A DNA stretch of 64,000 nucleotides from Saccharibacillus endophyticus (GTDB taxonomy: Bacteria > Bacillota > Bacilli > Paenibacillales > Paenibacillaceae): the NCBI RefSeq assembly GCF_013185185.1, contig NZ_JAAZWE010000006.1, positions 310,001 through 374,000 of the forward strand. Reading direction: 5' to 3'. The notes under the pieces were generated by a model. That model was not told the origin of the DNA and made no database searches. It was given only the letters and a program-made list of their open reading frames with translations. Below are positions 1 to 8,805 of this stretch, one piece after another. The position numbers were made by a program, and so were the translations under genes. How positions within the stretch are numbered: position 1 is the first letter of the stretch; each line of letters begins with the position of its first letter.

Positions 1-1754
1 ATCTGAGCCAGCGTAAAGTACCCGGCATCTTGCCACTCCGCACTCCAGACCGATTTGTACGCTGCGGCGAAAGCTTCTTCAAGTCTGCCTTGAAGTTTTA
101 GGCTCTGTGCAAGTTGGTAAAAGGCTTCGCCTTCTCGCGGATTGGGATTACGCTTGGTCATTCTTTGGATCGCAAGCCGGAAATGTCGCTCCGCGTCAGC
201 AAAAAGACCTCTTCGCAGTAGCAACGTCCCATATGCGATATTGATGCGACTATCGAATTTGTCCCTTTTTAATCCTTCCAAATAGTAAGACTCCGGCTCA
301 AAGGTGGCATGGCGATATTGTTCCAAATGAAGCCCGGCCAGATACAATTCCTCATTGCTCTGAAGTTCCGAAGGTTCGGATAGAGGCTGCGCCGCTTCGG
401 GGATTTGTTCGATTTTTTCCGGCTGCGGCGCATACGCGACCAACAGCTGTCCCGCAGCGTCGCGTATCGTCAAGGTCAGTTCATGATTTTGTACGCCTGG
501 CGGAAGCGGAATCTCGGTCTCGTAGGAAGCAGCAGGATCAAGAGTCGATTTTCGAGAAAACAATACGCCTGCAGGCCCAACCAATTCAATCGACGCCTCT
601 TCGCAAACCGACGTCGCATACACGCCGATCACGGCTACGTGACGTTCGACGTCAATCTCAAGGTTAACGGCTGCTTCTTTCGTCGCGTTTTTCACGATGC
701 CAATCTGCTTATACGGCATGAAATACTGGGTAAACGTCTTCTCTTCGTACGGTTCAAGCCAGGTAAAATCCGGTTGGTTGTCGGTAAAGACGCCCGTCAT
801 CAGCTCGATATAAGGTCCGTCTTCATCTGTCAGATTCCGATCCCAAGCCTGACCGAACTCGCCGTTGCCCCATGTCCACTGCTTTTTCCCGGGCGAGATG
901 TGGCGGTTGGCGACATGCAAGAGTCCCGAGCGCGCCGCATGATCGTAACCGCCGACGAAATTATAATCCGACTTATACGCCATGTAAGAGGTCGGAACGG
1001 GAATATTGCGATAACGCGAAATATCGACGCCTGCGGAATAATCCATTTTATAATACGTGCCTGTCGCTATCGGAAAACGGGATACATCGCGCTTGCCATG
1101 ATCGAACACCGCGGTAACGTCGGGAGGAAATACGGACTGCGTGTGCTCGTTAACGGCAACCGCCGGATTGGCCCACCATAAAAAAGTCTGCGCTTGCGGC
1201 GTTCGATTGTACAATTGTGCGGCGATTTCCAAATAAGCTTTGCCCGGATACAGCGTATAGCCTGCCGTCATCCGCGTTCCGTACATCCGGTCAATCTCAC
1301 CGATCCACACCGTTACGCTGCCGTCTGCACGTTTTTCCAAACGATACTCAACCGGGCCGTACGTATTGGGACGATGATGCTGCGGCCAGTTGAATTCGAT
1401 CCCTCCGGAAATCCAAGGACCCGCCAAGCCGACCAACGCGGGCTTAATCACCTGGTTGTAATAAACGAAATCTTGACCGTTGGTCCGATCCACCGCCCGG
1501 TAAATGCGTCCGCCAAGTTCCGGCATCACTTCGATTCGCGCATATTCGTTTTCCAGCACTACGATTTGATAAGGAACGGGCTTCTTCTCGTCTTCGATCC
1601 GGTCGATTACGGGGTGCGGATATACCCGACCGGAGCTTCCTTGGTAGACCCTTTTTTCCAAAAACATCGGATTTTTATTCGGAGCGCCTACGCCATAGGT
1701 CGGAATGTGTACCGTTTCTTCCCAGATGTTTGCGTTTGCCGTCGATTTCATCAT
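1..1754 (-). CDS. DUF5107 and TPR protein, 3' end outside window
   Basis: About 584 codons are visible; the gene continues beyond base 1. The start is the first of two adjacent ATGs after a GGAGGG ribosome binding site. Residues ~1-390 are a beta-rich DUF5107-type domain of the kind found near carbohydrate genes (stretches such as WISGGIEFNWPQHH and FLWWANPAV). From ~470 on it reads as helical TPR repeats (NIAYGTLLLRRGLFADAERH). There is no signal peptide or membrane segment, so it is probably cytoplasmic. It diverges from the AraC gene at 1905, which suggests sugar-responsive control. Family recognition is by motif; the substrate is unknown. Confidence 0.75.
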   Translation of the reverse strand, partial: MMKSTANANIWEETVHIPTYGVGAPNKNPMFLEKRVYQGSSGRVYPHPVIDRIEDEKKPVPYQIVVLENEYARIEVMPELGGRIYRAVDRTNGQDFVYYNQVIKPALVGLAGPWISGGIEFNWPQHHRPNTYGPVEYRLEKRADGSVTVWIGEIDRMYGTRMTAGYTLYPGKAYLEIAAQLYNRTPQAQTFLWWANPAVAVNEHTQSVFPPDVTAVFDHGKRDVSRFPIATGTYYKMDYSAGVDISRYRNIPVPTSYMAYKSDYNFVGGYDHAARSGLLHVANRHISPGKKQWTWGNGEFGQAWDRNLTDEDGPYIELMTGVFTDNQPDFTWLEPYEEKTFTQYFMPYKQIGIVKNATKEAAVNLEIDVERHVAVIGVYATSVCEEASIELVGPAGVLFSRKSTLDPAASYETEIPLPPGVQNHELTLTIRDAAGQLLVAYAPQPEKIEQIPEAAQPLSEPSELQSNEELYLAGLHLEQYRHATFEPESYYLEGLKRDKFDSRINIAYGTLLLRRGLFADAERHFRLAIQRMTKRNPNPREGEAFYQLAQSLKLQGRLEEAFAAAYKSVWSAEWQDAGYFTLAQ

Positions 1755-1904
1755 TACAATCCCTCCATATGAGAACGTTGTGATAGCTCAAGCCTACCGC
1801 ACCGAGTCCTTGTCGACCATTCACGAAATTCGGGATGTAATGGACGATTTTCGGATCGGGTTTTATACTGAGCGTGACCGCAACGAAAGGAGCAACAGCT
1901 TGAT

Positions 1905-2780
1905 ATGAGAAAAAAAGACGGCTTCGCTTCGGAAAAAATGCTGATTCTCCCGGCCTATCTGCTGGAGCAGCTCTCTTCGCATCCGTTGACGGGAGCCTTA
2001 TACCTAACAGATATCGGATACTTTCCGCATGCACGCGATCATTATCGGGAACGGCCGGAAGGCTGCGACAGTTTTATTCTGATTCATTGCGAGGAAGGCC
2101 GAGGCTGCGTATCGATCGACGGTGTCCTCCATCCGATCGCCGAAATGCAGCTTATCGTGATTCCGTCAGGCACCGCTCATACCTATTGGGCAGACGACGA
2201 ACATCCCTGGACGATTCGCTGGCTGCATTTTCAAGGATCCCAAGCTGCGCAATATGCCCAACTGCTGAAGACGGGATTGGCTCCGATCACGCTCGGCACG
2301 ACGGACTCCGAGACATTTGCAGGGTTGTTCGGCCAGTGCTTCGATCTATTGTCGGGCAGCGCATACTCAACGTCCCGTCGCATTCTTGCCATGCAGACCC
2401 TTGCTTATGCGTTTAGTCTACTTGGTCTTGTTCCCGAACGAGCCGAGCATAATAGTCAGACCCGGCACATCGAAGCGGCTATTCGACTGATGAACGCCCG
2501 GATCGAAAAGAGTTTGACGCTGGATGAGATTGCGCGCCATGTGAGATTGTCCCGGCAGCACCTCAATCATCTTTTTAAAAATGCGGTAGGATTCGCTCCG
2601 ATCGACTATTATCTGCGGTTGAAGATGCGGCGGGCTTGCCAACTGCTGGATCTTACTCCGTTGACCGTTCAGGAGATTGCGCACTCGTTGGGTTTTAAAG
2701 ACCCTTATTATTTCTCGCGGTTGTTCCATCGGACGATAGGAATGCCGCCTACTGCTTATCGGAGCAAGGTTAAAGGATAA
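1905..2780 (+). CDS. AraC family transcriptional regulator
   Basis: 291 aa. The N-terminal ~150 residues form a cupin-like sensor (HYRERPEGCDSFILIHCEEG, then IPSGTAHTYWADDEHPW). The C-terminal ~100 residues carry two helix-turn-helix motifs (LTLDEIARHVRLSRQHLNHLFK and VQEIAHSLGFKDPYYFSRLF). An AAAGGAG ribosome binding site lies about 11 bases before the ATG. It diverges from the DUF5107 gene across a 150-bp gap and probably controls it in response to a sugar. The ligand cannot be deduced. No T-run terminator is seen in its own direction. Confidence 0.88.
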   Translation: MRKKDGFASEKMLILPAYLLEQLSSHPLTGALYLTDIGYFPHARDHYRERPEGCDSFILIHCEEGRGCVSIDGVLHPIAEMQLIVIPSGTAHTYWADDEHPWTIRWLHFQGSQAAQYAQLLKTGLAPITLGTTDSETFAGLFGQCFDLLSGSAYSTSRRILAMQTLAYAFSLLGLVPERAEHNSQTRHIEAAIRLMNARIEKSLTLDEIARHVRLSRQHLNHLFKNAVGFAPIDYYLRLKMRRACQLLDLTPLTVQEIAHSLGFKDPYYFSRLFHRTIGMPPTAYRSKVKG

Positions 2781-2812
2781 TGGCATCGATCGTCGGTTAG
2801 TTGAAATAAAAA

Positions 2813-2851
2813 AGCCTTCAGCAATTACGCGAGCTGCGCAATCTGAAGGCT
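2813..2851 (-). terminator. Rho-independent terminator after the DinB gene
   Basis: Arms AGCCTTCAG and CTGAAGGCT form a hairpin with a 21-base loop. On the minus strand it is followed by a T-rich run (the A-rich bases 2804-2813 as written). It lies 32 bases after the DinB stop. Confidence 0.8.
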
Positions 2852-2882
2852 GACGGAAACTTACAAGGCTAAGATTATAACA

Positions 2883-3359
2883 TCACGCTTTACTCGCCGC
2901 AGCCTGTGCGGCTTTAATCCGGTCGATCTGACCCAAATGCCGGTCCACGTGCGCCGAGAAGCCTCGCACTATATCGGCGATGCTCACGGTGTTCCCTTGT
3001 GCGTTCACGCCGCTTTTTTCCCATTCATGCGGTTCCAAGCGACGCAGCAGCAGGCCGTTATAACGAAGTTGAGCTTGGAAAAAATCCAGAATATCCTCCG
3101 CCGATCCTGCATTGGTATGCTGATTCTCTACCCACTCATCCTGCGCGAAGGCTGGTAGAGTTTGTTGAGATCCGGCCAATACCTCACGAATACGAAAAGA
3201 TACGACAATGCTGTGATCGGCCAGATGGCCCAACACTTCGGTAACGCTCCAGCTGTTCGACGCCGCTTTCCGGATCAGACGCTGTTCGTCCAATCCTTCG
3301 ATCGCTTGGGTCAGGCGGGCATGGGTACCCAAGAAATCTTCGATTACGGATTCACTCAT
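2883..3359 (-). CDS. DinB family protein
   Basis: 158 aa four-helix-bundle protein of the DinB/YfiT superfamily. Candidate metal-ligand histidines are in LGHLADHS (~44-51) and HVDRHLGQ (~137-144), the usual positions. Members include bacillithiol-dependent transferases as well as proteins of unknown function, so the reaction is not assigned. AAAGGAGGA precedes the ATG. It follows the M20 deacylase gene by 85 bases of AT-rich DNA that may hold its own promoter. A thiol-transferase role would fit the cysteine-salvage look of the upstream genes, but that is inference. Confidence 0.8.
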   Translation of the reverse strand: MSESVIEDFLGTHARLTQAIEGLDEQRLIRKAASNSWSVTEVLGHLADHSIVVSFRIREVLAGSQQTLPAFAQDEWVENQHTNAGSAEDILDFFQAQLRYNGLLLRRLEPHEWEKSGVNAQGNTVSIADIVRGFSAHVDRHLGQIDRIKAAQAAASKA

Positions 3360-3444
3360 GAAAATCCTCCTTTTTCGGGTTGTTTTTAATATTACTTTTA
3401 TGAATTTTTCATGTATTGATTTTATTTTTTTGAGAACAAATGAA

Positions 3445-4617
3445 TTATTCCGGCGTATTCAACGTCCCCAATGCGCGGATTGCCAATTCGGCCAGTAAAG
3501 CAGATGCATCGGGCAAAGCCGCTTCATCAAGCTCGAAAGCCGGATGATGCCATTCCTGACTGCCCGACGTGCCCACGAACAGAAATACGCCGGGAACTTT
3601 TTGCTGATAAAAGGAAAAATCTTCGCTGGCCGGCGACGTAACGCCTGAAGCCACGTTCAGCCCCAGCGAAAATGCCGATTCTTCGGCCAGTTGAGTCAGC
3701 TTCGGATCGTTCACGACCGGAGGCGGACCTCCGCTCCAGCGCACGGAGGCTTCCGCTCCGAAGGCTGCGGCGACGCCGCCTGCAATCTCGGCGAAGCGCT
3801 CTTTGATCCGTTCATGCACAACTTCGTTGAACGAACGCACGGTGCCTTGCAGCACTGCCGTATCCGGAATCACATTCCATGTATTGCCCGAATGAATTTG
3901 CGTAACGCTGACGACTGCCCGTTCCTGCGCGCTGATGCTTCGTCCGGTGATGGTCTGAAGCGCCGTGACGATCTGCGCCGCGGTTACGATCGGATCGACT
4001 CCCGCTTCCGGAACGGCGGCATGGGTCGCGACGCCTTTGACCGTTACGGTAAAGCCGTCCGAAGCCGCCATGATCGGTCCGGCTTCGATGCCGATCGTGC
4101 CCACAGGCAGATCCGGCTTGTTATGCTGGCCGATGATTGCGCCTACGCCCTGCAACACTCCGGCTTCGATCAACTGCTTGGCTCCTTTGGCACGTTCTTC
4201 GGCGGGTTGGAAGAGCAAGCGAACGGTTCCCGGCAGCTCCTTTTCGCGCAGCTTGAGCATTTGGGCGGCGCCGATCAGGACAGCGGTATGGAAGTCGTGT
4301 CCGCAGGCGTGCGTTTTGCCCGGAATTTCCGAAGCATAAGGAAGATTAGTTTCTTCCTGGATCGGCAGGGCGTCGATATCCGCTCGAAGCGCGGCAATCG
4401 GACCTCCGCCGCTACCGATTTCGGCGATCAAACCGGTTTGGAGTCCGTAGTCCACGATGCGTACGCCGATCTTTTCCAGCGTTTGCTTGATGTAAGCCGT
4501 CGTCTCGTATTCTTCGCCGGAGAGTTCGGGATAGCGATGCAAGTGGCGGCGGATCGCGATCCAGTCTTCGGCGGTGAGGACGGACGACAGCGCGGCGGAT
4601 TCGGTGCGGTGGGACAT
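3445..4617 (-). CDS. M20 family amidohydrolase (N-deacylase, YxeP/SndB-like)
   Basis: 390 aa, normal length for the hippurate hydrolase / N-acyl-amino-acid deacylase branch of M20. The metal-binding signature HACGHDFHTA is at ~101-110, then FQPAEERAKGA with the catalytic Glu pair, and late metal ligands in SPASEDFSF and EWHHPAF. The dimerisation domain occupies ~180-290. No signal peptide, so cytosolic. It probably removes an acyl group from an N-acetylated amino acid. It follows the ABC ATPase gene in the same direction, with repeat copy 1 in between. By analogy with Bacillus yxe/ytm operons it may deacetylate a modified cysteine. Confidence 0.88.
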   Translation of the reverse strand: MSHRTESAALSSVLTAEDWIAIRRHLHRYPELSGEEYETTAYIKQTLEKIGVRIVDYGLQTGLIAEIGSGGGPIAALRADIDALPIQEETNLPYASEIPGKTHACGHDFHTAVLIGAAQMLKLREKELPGTVRLLFQPAEERAKGAKQLIEAGVLQGVGAIIGQHNKPDLPVGTIGIEAGPIMAASDGFTVTVKGVATHAAVPEAGVDPIVTAAQIVTALQTITGRSISAQERAVVSVTQIHSGNTWNVIPDTAVLQGTVRSFNEVVHERIKERFAEIAGGVAAAFGAEASVRWSGGPPPVVNDPKLTQLAEESAFSLGLNVASGVTSPASEDFSFYQQKVPGVFLFVGTSGSQEWHHPAFELDEAALPDASALLAELAIRALGTLNTPE

Positions 4618-4632
4618 GTGCGGGCTCCTTTC

Positions 4633-4752
4633 TGGGAGTGGGGGGCTGCGGGAGAAATTCGTTCAAGGCGCTGTCTCGCGCGGAAAACCTTTGGTTTTCC
4701 GCGCTCAAAGGCGTCTTTCACTGAATTTCTCCCTCCGCTTCTCGGACTCCCA
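4633..4752. repeat. Dispersed nested-palindrome element, copy 1
   Basis: 120-bp intergenic palindrome. Nested arms from outside in: TGGGAGT/ACTCCCA; GGGAGAAATTC/GAATTTCTCCC; AAGGCGC/GCGTCTT (one G-T pair); then the perfect hairpin CGCGGAAAACC-TTT-GGTTTTCCGCG. The strings TGTCTCGC and CTCAAAG stay unpaired between the inner stems. Same architecture as copies at 8806, 35479 and 56545. On the minus strand it lies 119 bases after the ABC ATPase stop and before the M20 start. Confidence 0.85.
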
Positions 4753-4870
4753 TGGGATAGGGATTTTATTCAGGAAAGATCAACGTCTTTTAGATAGACG
4801 TTGGTTGGATTTCGGGTGGCATTAGCACGGCGCGCCCTTTAACAGGGCTTCAGCAGCCTTGCTAATGCCA

Positions 4871-5623
4871 CTAAATACTATAATTAGCCTCCGGCGTGAT
4901 TCTGCGCAAAAACTGCTTCGTTCGTTCTTCCTTCGGATGCTGGAATACTTCGTCCGGGGTTCCTTCCTCCACGATCACGCCGCCGTCCATGAAGACGACG
5001 CGGTTCGCCACGTCGCGGGCGAAGCCCATTTCGTGGGTCACGACGATCATGGTGATGCCTTCGCGGGCGATGGCGCGGATGACTTCCAGCACTTCGCCGA
5101 CCAACTCGGGGTCGAGGGCGGAGGTCGGTTCGTCGAACAGGATCACTTCCGGTTCGAGTGCCAATGCACGGGCGATACCGACGCGCTGCTGTTGACCGCC
5201 GGACAGGCGGCTCGGGTATTCGTCCAGTTTGGCGCCGAGGCCGACTTTTTCAAGCAGGGCAATACTGCGTTTGCGCGCTTCGGCCGCAGGCAGCTTTTTC
5301 ACGACCAGCAAGGCTTCCATCACATTTTCCAAAGCCGTTTTATGCCGGAACAGATTGTACTGCTGGAACACCATCGCCGTTTTGCGCCTCAGCTGCAAGA
5401 CATCGCCGCGACGGGCGCGCGAGCAGTCGACCTGGAAGTCGCCGACGGCGATCTGTCCGCTGCCCGGCTTTTCCAAATAATTCACGCAGCGCAGCAATGT
5501 CGTTTTGCCCGATCCGCTGGGACCGAGAATGACGACGACTTCGCCTCGATTCACGTTCAAGCTGATATCCTGAAGCACCTGATTGCGTCCGAACGCTTTG
5601 GAAATGTGACTTAATGCAATCAT
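4871..5623 (-). CDS. Polar amino-acid ABC transporter ATPase (GlnQ/TcyN-like)
   Basis: 250 aa. Walker [10 protein letters not shown] at ~34-42, Q-loop VFQQYNLF, signature LSGGQQQR at ~140-147, Walker [15 protein letters not shown] and switch His in VTHEMGF. This is the standard subunit of importers for glutamine, cystine and related solutes. Its start overlaps the end of the permease gene by 4 bases (ATGA), showing translational coupling. It is the energising subunit for the two permeases and the lipoprotein encoded upstream. Confidence 0.93.
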   Translation of the reverse strand: MIALSHISKAFGRNQVLQDISLNVNRGEVVVILGPSGSGKTTLLRCVNYLEKPGSGQIAVGDFQVDCSRARRGDVLQLRRKTAMVFQQYNLFRHKTALENVMEALLVVKKLPAAEARKRSIALLEKVGLGAKLDEYPSRLSGGQQQRVGIARALALEPEVILFDEPTSALDPELVGEVLEVIRAIAREGITMIVVTHEMGFARDVANRVVFMDGGVIVEEGTPDEVFQHPKEERTKQFLRRITPEANYSI

Positions 5624-6330
5624 ACGACACCTCCCCGATTATATGCGCCGACTCGTTTTTCGATCAAAGCCGCGACGCGTTCGATCAATACCGTCAAACC
5701 CCAGAAGATTAGCGCCGCCGCCAAATACGCTTCGAAAAACTTCCAGTTGGTCGAAGCCACGATCTGCGCTTTGGCGTTGATATCCACGACCGACACGGCA
5801 AAAGCCAGCGTCGAACCGTGCAGCATGCCGATCACGGAGTTCGCCAGATTCGGCAGCGCGGCGGCCAACGCTTGCGGGAACACGATGCGGCGCAGCGATT
5901 GGAACGTAGTCATGCCGACGGATTGCGCCGCCTCGACCTGTCCGCGGTCCACCGCCAAAATGCCTGCACGCACCACTTCCGACATGTAAGCGCCCGCCGT
6001 AATGGAAAACGAAATATACGCAAAGCCGATCATCGGAATCGACACGGAACGGAAGCTCCAGCCGAAGTGTTCGGCCAGCCCGTCGATAATCATCGGAAGG
6101 CCGAAATAAATGATCAATAAATGCGTCAGCATCGGCGTGCCCCGGATAAAAGTCACGTAAGCGGAAGCGATCTGCGCCAACACGGGAACCCGGTACATCC
6201 GAAGCATTGCCGTGGCGGCCCCGATCACGAACCCGGCCAATACGGATACCGCCGTAATCGACAGCGTCGTCGGAATCGCGCCGAGCAGCTGCCAGAAGGC
6301 CGTCCAAATAAATGAAGGATCAAGCTGCAT
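5620..6330 (-). CDS. Amino-acid ABC transporter permease (second)
   Basis: 236 aa with about five membrane helices and the His/Glu/Met-type permease fold. The cytoplasmic coupling loop is [22 protein letters not shown]. Pairs with the permease encoded immediately upstream, whose start-stop junction shares base 6330. Two different permeases plus one ATPase and one binding protein is the TcyJ/KLMN-type layout of cystine importers, though glutamine-type systems can look the same. Confidence 0.9.
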   Translation of the reverse strand: MQLDPSFIWTAFWQLLGAIPTTLSITAVSVLAGFVIGAATAMLRMYRVPVLAQIASAYVTFIRGTPMLTHLLIIYFGLPMIIDGLAEHFGWSFRSVSIPMIGFAYISFSITAGAYMSEVVRAGILAVDRGQVEAAQSVGMTTFQSLRRIVFPQALAAALPNLANSVIGMLHGSTLAFAVSVVDINAKAQIVASTNWKFFEAYLAAALIFWGLTVLIERVAALIEKRVGAYNRGGVV

Positions 6331-7112
6331 CAGGCTCCGCCTCCTTTCCCAATGTTGATATCAGCCAGCACGGTCCGGTACGAGCCGCGTTTTTTCAAAC
6401 GGAAGATCGATTCGCGCTTGTCCTCCCTGTTCTCGTGACGCGTCAAACGACGTTCGGCGGCAAGCAGCATTTTTTCCAACGTGAAGCTGATGATCAGATA
6501 AATGAACGCCAACGCGATATACGTCTCGATAAAATGCTGGGTCAGCGTGCCGAGCGTCTGAGCTTTGCCCGTCATCTCCATCACGCCCAGCGTGAACGCC
6601 AGCGACGTATCTTTGAGCAGTGCGATCACCAGGTTGGAAAAGACCGGAACAGCAATTCCCAAAGCCTGAGGCAGGATGATCCGCGAAAAAGCTTGGTACG
6701 GCGTCATGCCCGCAGCGTAAGCCGCTTCCACCTGCCCGCGGTCTACCGCTTCCACCGAAGCCCGAATCATCTCTGCCGCATAAGCTCCCGTGTGAAGTCC
6801 GTACGTCAAAATCACGAAAAACATCACGGGTGCGCGGGTCAGATCGAGTCCGACCAACTTCAGTATTTCCGGCAAACCGTAGTAGAACAAGAACAATTGG
6901 ATCAGAATCGGCGTGCCGCGAAAAAAGGATAAATAAACGCCCGACAACGTCCGCAGCACAGGAATTTTATACATGCGAGGGAGCGCGACCAGAAACCCGG
7001 CCACGATCCCCGTCAATAGCGAACCGGCGACGATCAAGAGCGTAACGCCCAAGGTGTCCAGCAGCTTCGGCAGGAACGAAAAGACGTAGCCGATATCAAA
7101 AGGCGCGCCCAT
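6330..7112 (-). CDS. Amino-acid ABC transporter permease (first)
   Basis: 260 aa. Multiple hydrophobic helices and the coupling motif EAAYAAGMTPYQAFSRIILPQA identify the HisM/GlnP class. The C-terminus is basic (ERRLTRHENREDKRES). An AAAGGAGA ribosome binding site precedes ATG. It is separated from the binding-protein gene upstream by 106 bases carrying a strong stem-loop (7147-7194), a common way of making less permease than binding protein from one mRNA. Confidence 0.9.
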   Translation of the reverse strand: MGAPFDIGYVFSFLPKLLDTLGVTLLIVAGSLLTGIVAGFLVALPRMYKIPVLRTLSGVYLSFFRGTPILIQLFLFYYGLPEILKLVGLDLTRAPVMFFVILTYGLHTGAYAAEMIRASVEAVDRGQVEAAYAAGMTPYQAFSRIILPQALGIAVPVFSNLVIALLKDTSLAFTLGVMEMTGKAQTLGTLTQHFIETYIALAFIYLIISFTLEKMLLAAERRLTRHENREDKRESIFRLKKRGSYRTVLADINIGKGGGA

Positions 7113-7146
7113 CGAAAGTCTCCTTTCCTTTAACCCTTATAATGGT

Positions 7147-7194
7147 GCGGGTGCCGAAGGTTCGACAAACTTCCTGTCACCTCCTGGCACCCGC
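7147..7194 (-). promoter_or_regulatory. Intercistronic stem-loop between binding protein and permease
   Basis: Perfect 9-bp arms GCGGGTGCC/GGCACCCGC enclose a 30-base loop. There is no T-run after it on the minus strand, so it is more likely an mRNA-stabilising or attenuating hairpin than a full terminator. Confidence 0.6.
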
Positions 7195-7218
7195 TTGAAC
7201 ATTTGTTCGTCCGTGCGA

Positions 7219-8070
7219 TTATTCGGCGTGATCGCCCGTTACGTCGCTGCCCAGCCATTCCGTGCTCAGCGCGCTCAATGTGCCGTCTTCTTTCAGATCT
7301 GTGATTGCGCCATCGATCGCATCGGACAACGCTTTTTCGTCGGCGTCGTCTTTACGGAGTACATAGAGCACGTCATCCGAAGTCAATTCCGGTCCGGTCT
7401 GCTTCAATTGGCTTTGAGGGTCGATAATTGGCAGAACGAAATCGGCGGCGATCGTTGCGTCGACGCGTCCCGACACGACTTGGCTGACGGTATCGTTGGC
7501 TTGTCCGCTTTGGTACACGATATTGATTTTCTTATTGTTTTCTTTGTTGTAGTTTTCAAGGATTTGCGCTTCGGCGCTCGTTGCGCTGGTCAGCACTTTT
7601 TTGCCTTGCAGGTCGTCCAGCGATTGGATCGAATCATTGTCCTTGGCAACGACGATTCGGTTGCGCCAGTGTGCATAAGGCTCGGAGTTGAACGCATATT
7701 TCTCTTCGCGTTCCGGGTTCTTTTCCATAACGTGAGCAACCAGATCAATCTTGTCCGTTTCCAGGCTCAGCAGCAGATTGCCAAAGTCCATCGTCTGGAA
7801 TTCAAATTCATATTGCGGAAGCAGCTCATCGATCTTGCGCAGCAGTTCGACGTCGAATCCGGTCAGTTTTCCGTTTTCGTCGATAAAGCACACCTGCGGG
7901 AATCCGGTGCCTGTGCCTACGACGATCTTCGTCGCTTTGCCGCCGGCTGCGGCCGCGTCAGAACCGGAAGCTTGCGCCGCAGGTTCACTGTTCGTTCCGC
8001 ATCCGGAAGCCAAAATCATCAGACCCAGCGCAGATACGATCAAGCTTTTTTTTCTTTTTTTGAAGTTCAT
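7219..8070 (-). CDS. Amino-acid ABC transporter substrate-binding lipoprotein
   Basis: 283 aa. Basic N-terminus, hydrophobic core and lipobox LASGC at ~20-24 mark a lipoprotein signal. The mature part is a family-3 solute-binding domain, with TGFDVELLRKIDELLP near the start and conserved stretches such as FQTMDFGNLLLSLETDKIDL. These proteins bind polar amino acids, cystine or related compounds outside the membrane. It lies 24 bases downstream of the GNAT gene, so the two are probably cotranscribed. The ligand is not determinable by eye. Confidence 0.9.
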   Translation of the reverse strand: MNFKKRKKSLIVSALGLMILASGCGTNSEPAAQASGSDAAAAGGKATKIVVGTGTGFPQVCFIDENGKLTGFDVELLRKIDELLPQYEFEFQTMDFGNLLLSLETDKIDLVAHVMEKNPEREEKYAFNSEPYAHWRNRIVVAKDNDSIQSLDDLQGKKVLTSATSAEAQILENYNKENNKKINIVYQSGQANDTVSQVVSGRVDATIAADFVLPIIDPQSQLKQTGPELTSDDVLYVLRKDDADEKALSDAIDGAITDLKEDGTLSALSTEWLGSDVTGDHAE

Positions 8071-8094
8071 TTTATTTATCCCCTTTGAATGTAA

Positions 8095-8592
8095 TCAAGC
8101 ATAGCTCGCGATATTTTTTCGGAACAGGTACATGATCCCGTCTCCGTTTTTGGCGTCGATCTCCAGAATGCGCTCATATCCTCGGCGCTCGTACATCTCC
8201 ACTAACCACGGATGCTTTTTCGCCGTTGCCAGCGTGACTTCGCCGTGTCCGTGCGTGCCGAGGATGATCTCCCGTTCTACCCAGTCGAGTAATCGCCCGC
8301 CGTATCCTTTGTTTGAGTATTCAGGGTCGACCGCGAACCATTTGATAAAAGGCAGATCGGTGATGGCTTTGGCTTCTCCGCTGGTGGAATACGTCACTGT
8401 GGCGACCACGATTCCGTTTTCCTCCAACACGTAACACTCGTTATCTTGGACGTTTTGCAGCACCATCGGAATATCGGCATGGGCCGCGGGCCAGTGCAAT
8501 CCCAGCTCGCGAATCAGCTCGTAGGCTCCGTACGTAACGTCGACCAGCCGCTGGGCGTCTTCAACCGTGGCTCTGCGGAAAACCTCACTCAT
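8095..8592 (-). CDS. GNAT N-acetyltransferase (YtmI/SnaA-like position)
   Basis: About 165 aa from the MSEVFRRATVEDA start, chosen because GGGGGTG sits 8 bases before that ATG; an upstream ATG 27 bases earlier has no good site. The acetyl-CoA binding region is ideal GNAT: WFAVDPEYSNKGYGGRLLDW (~85-104). It heads an operon with an amino-acid importer and an M20 deacylase. In Bacillus subtilis ytmI-tcyJKLMN and yxeKLMNOPQ, a GNAT, importer and deacetylase work together to recycle S-modified cysteines. That role is inferred from context only. Confidence 0.85.
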   Translation of the reverse strand: MSEVFRRATVEDAQRLVDVTYGAYELIRELGLHWPAAHADIPMVLQNVQDNECYVLEENGIVVATVTYSTSGEAKAITDLPFIKWFAVDPEYSNKGYGGRLLDWVEREIILGTHGHGEVTLATAKKHPWLVEMYERRGYERILEIDAKNGDGIMYLFRKNIASYA

Positions 8593-8751
8593 TTTGTGCA
8601 CCCCCGCTTTTAATTTCATATCACCTATTTGTTTACTCGGGATTGATTGCTGTTAACTTTATCATTCTGAAATGGCTCCGGCTAATAGAGTTTTTCGATT
8701 TGCTTATATAAAACATTGATAGGTGAACGTTGGAAGCTATTTTTGCGCATG

Positions 8752-8778
8752 AAAAAAGAGCGAAAATTGGTTTCGCTC
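8752..8778 (-). terminator. Terminator downstream of the HD-GYP operon
   Basis: Hairpin GAGCGAAA/TTTCGCTC followed on the minus strand by TTTTTT. It ends the transcript of the signalling operon (last stop at 8999) after repeat copy 2. The remaining DNA to 8592 is AT-rich and should hold the GNAT operon promoter, which I could not place confidently. Confidence 0.8.
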
Positions 8779-8805
8779 AAAGGATTGAAAAAGTTACGTA
8801 GGCGG

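Noticed and set aside
4428-4721. Minus-strand reading frame through repeat copy 1, sharing an AFERGKP peptide with a frame at 35215-35652
   Set aside because: The similarity comes from the DNA palindrome itself; no ribosome binding site, and it overlaps the M20 gene.
4633-4752. Palindrome family as a simple rho-independent terminator or MITE
   Set aside because: No T-run follows the stems, true terminators lie beside copies 2 and 4, and I see no target-site duplications; a mobile origin is not excluded.
7147-7194. Terminator separating the binding-protein and permease genes
   Set aside because: The hairpin lacks a T-run on the transcribed strand and the genes clearly form one transporter operon.
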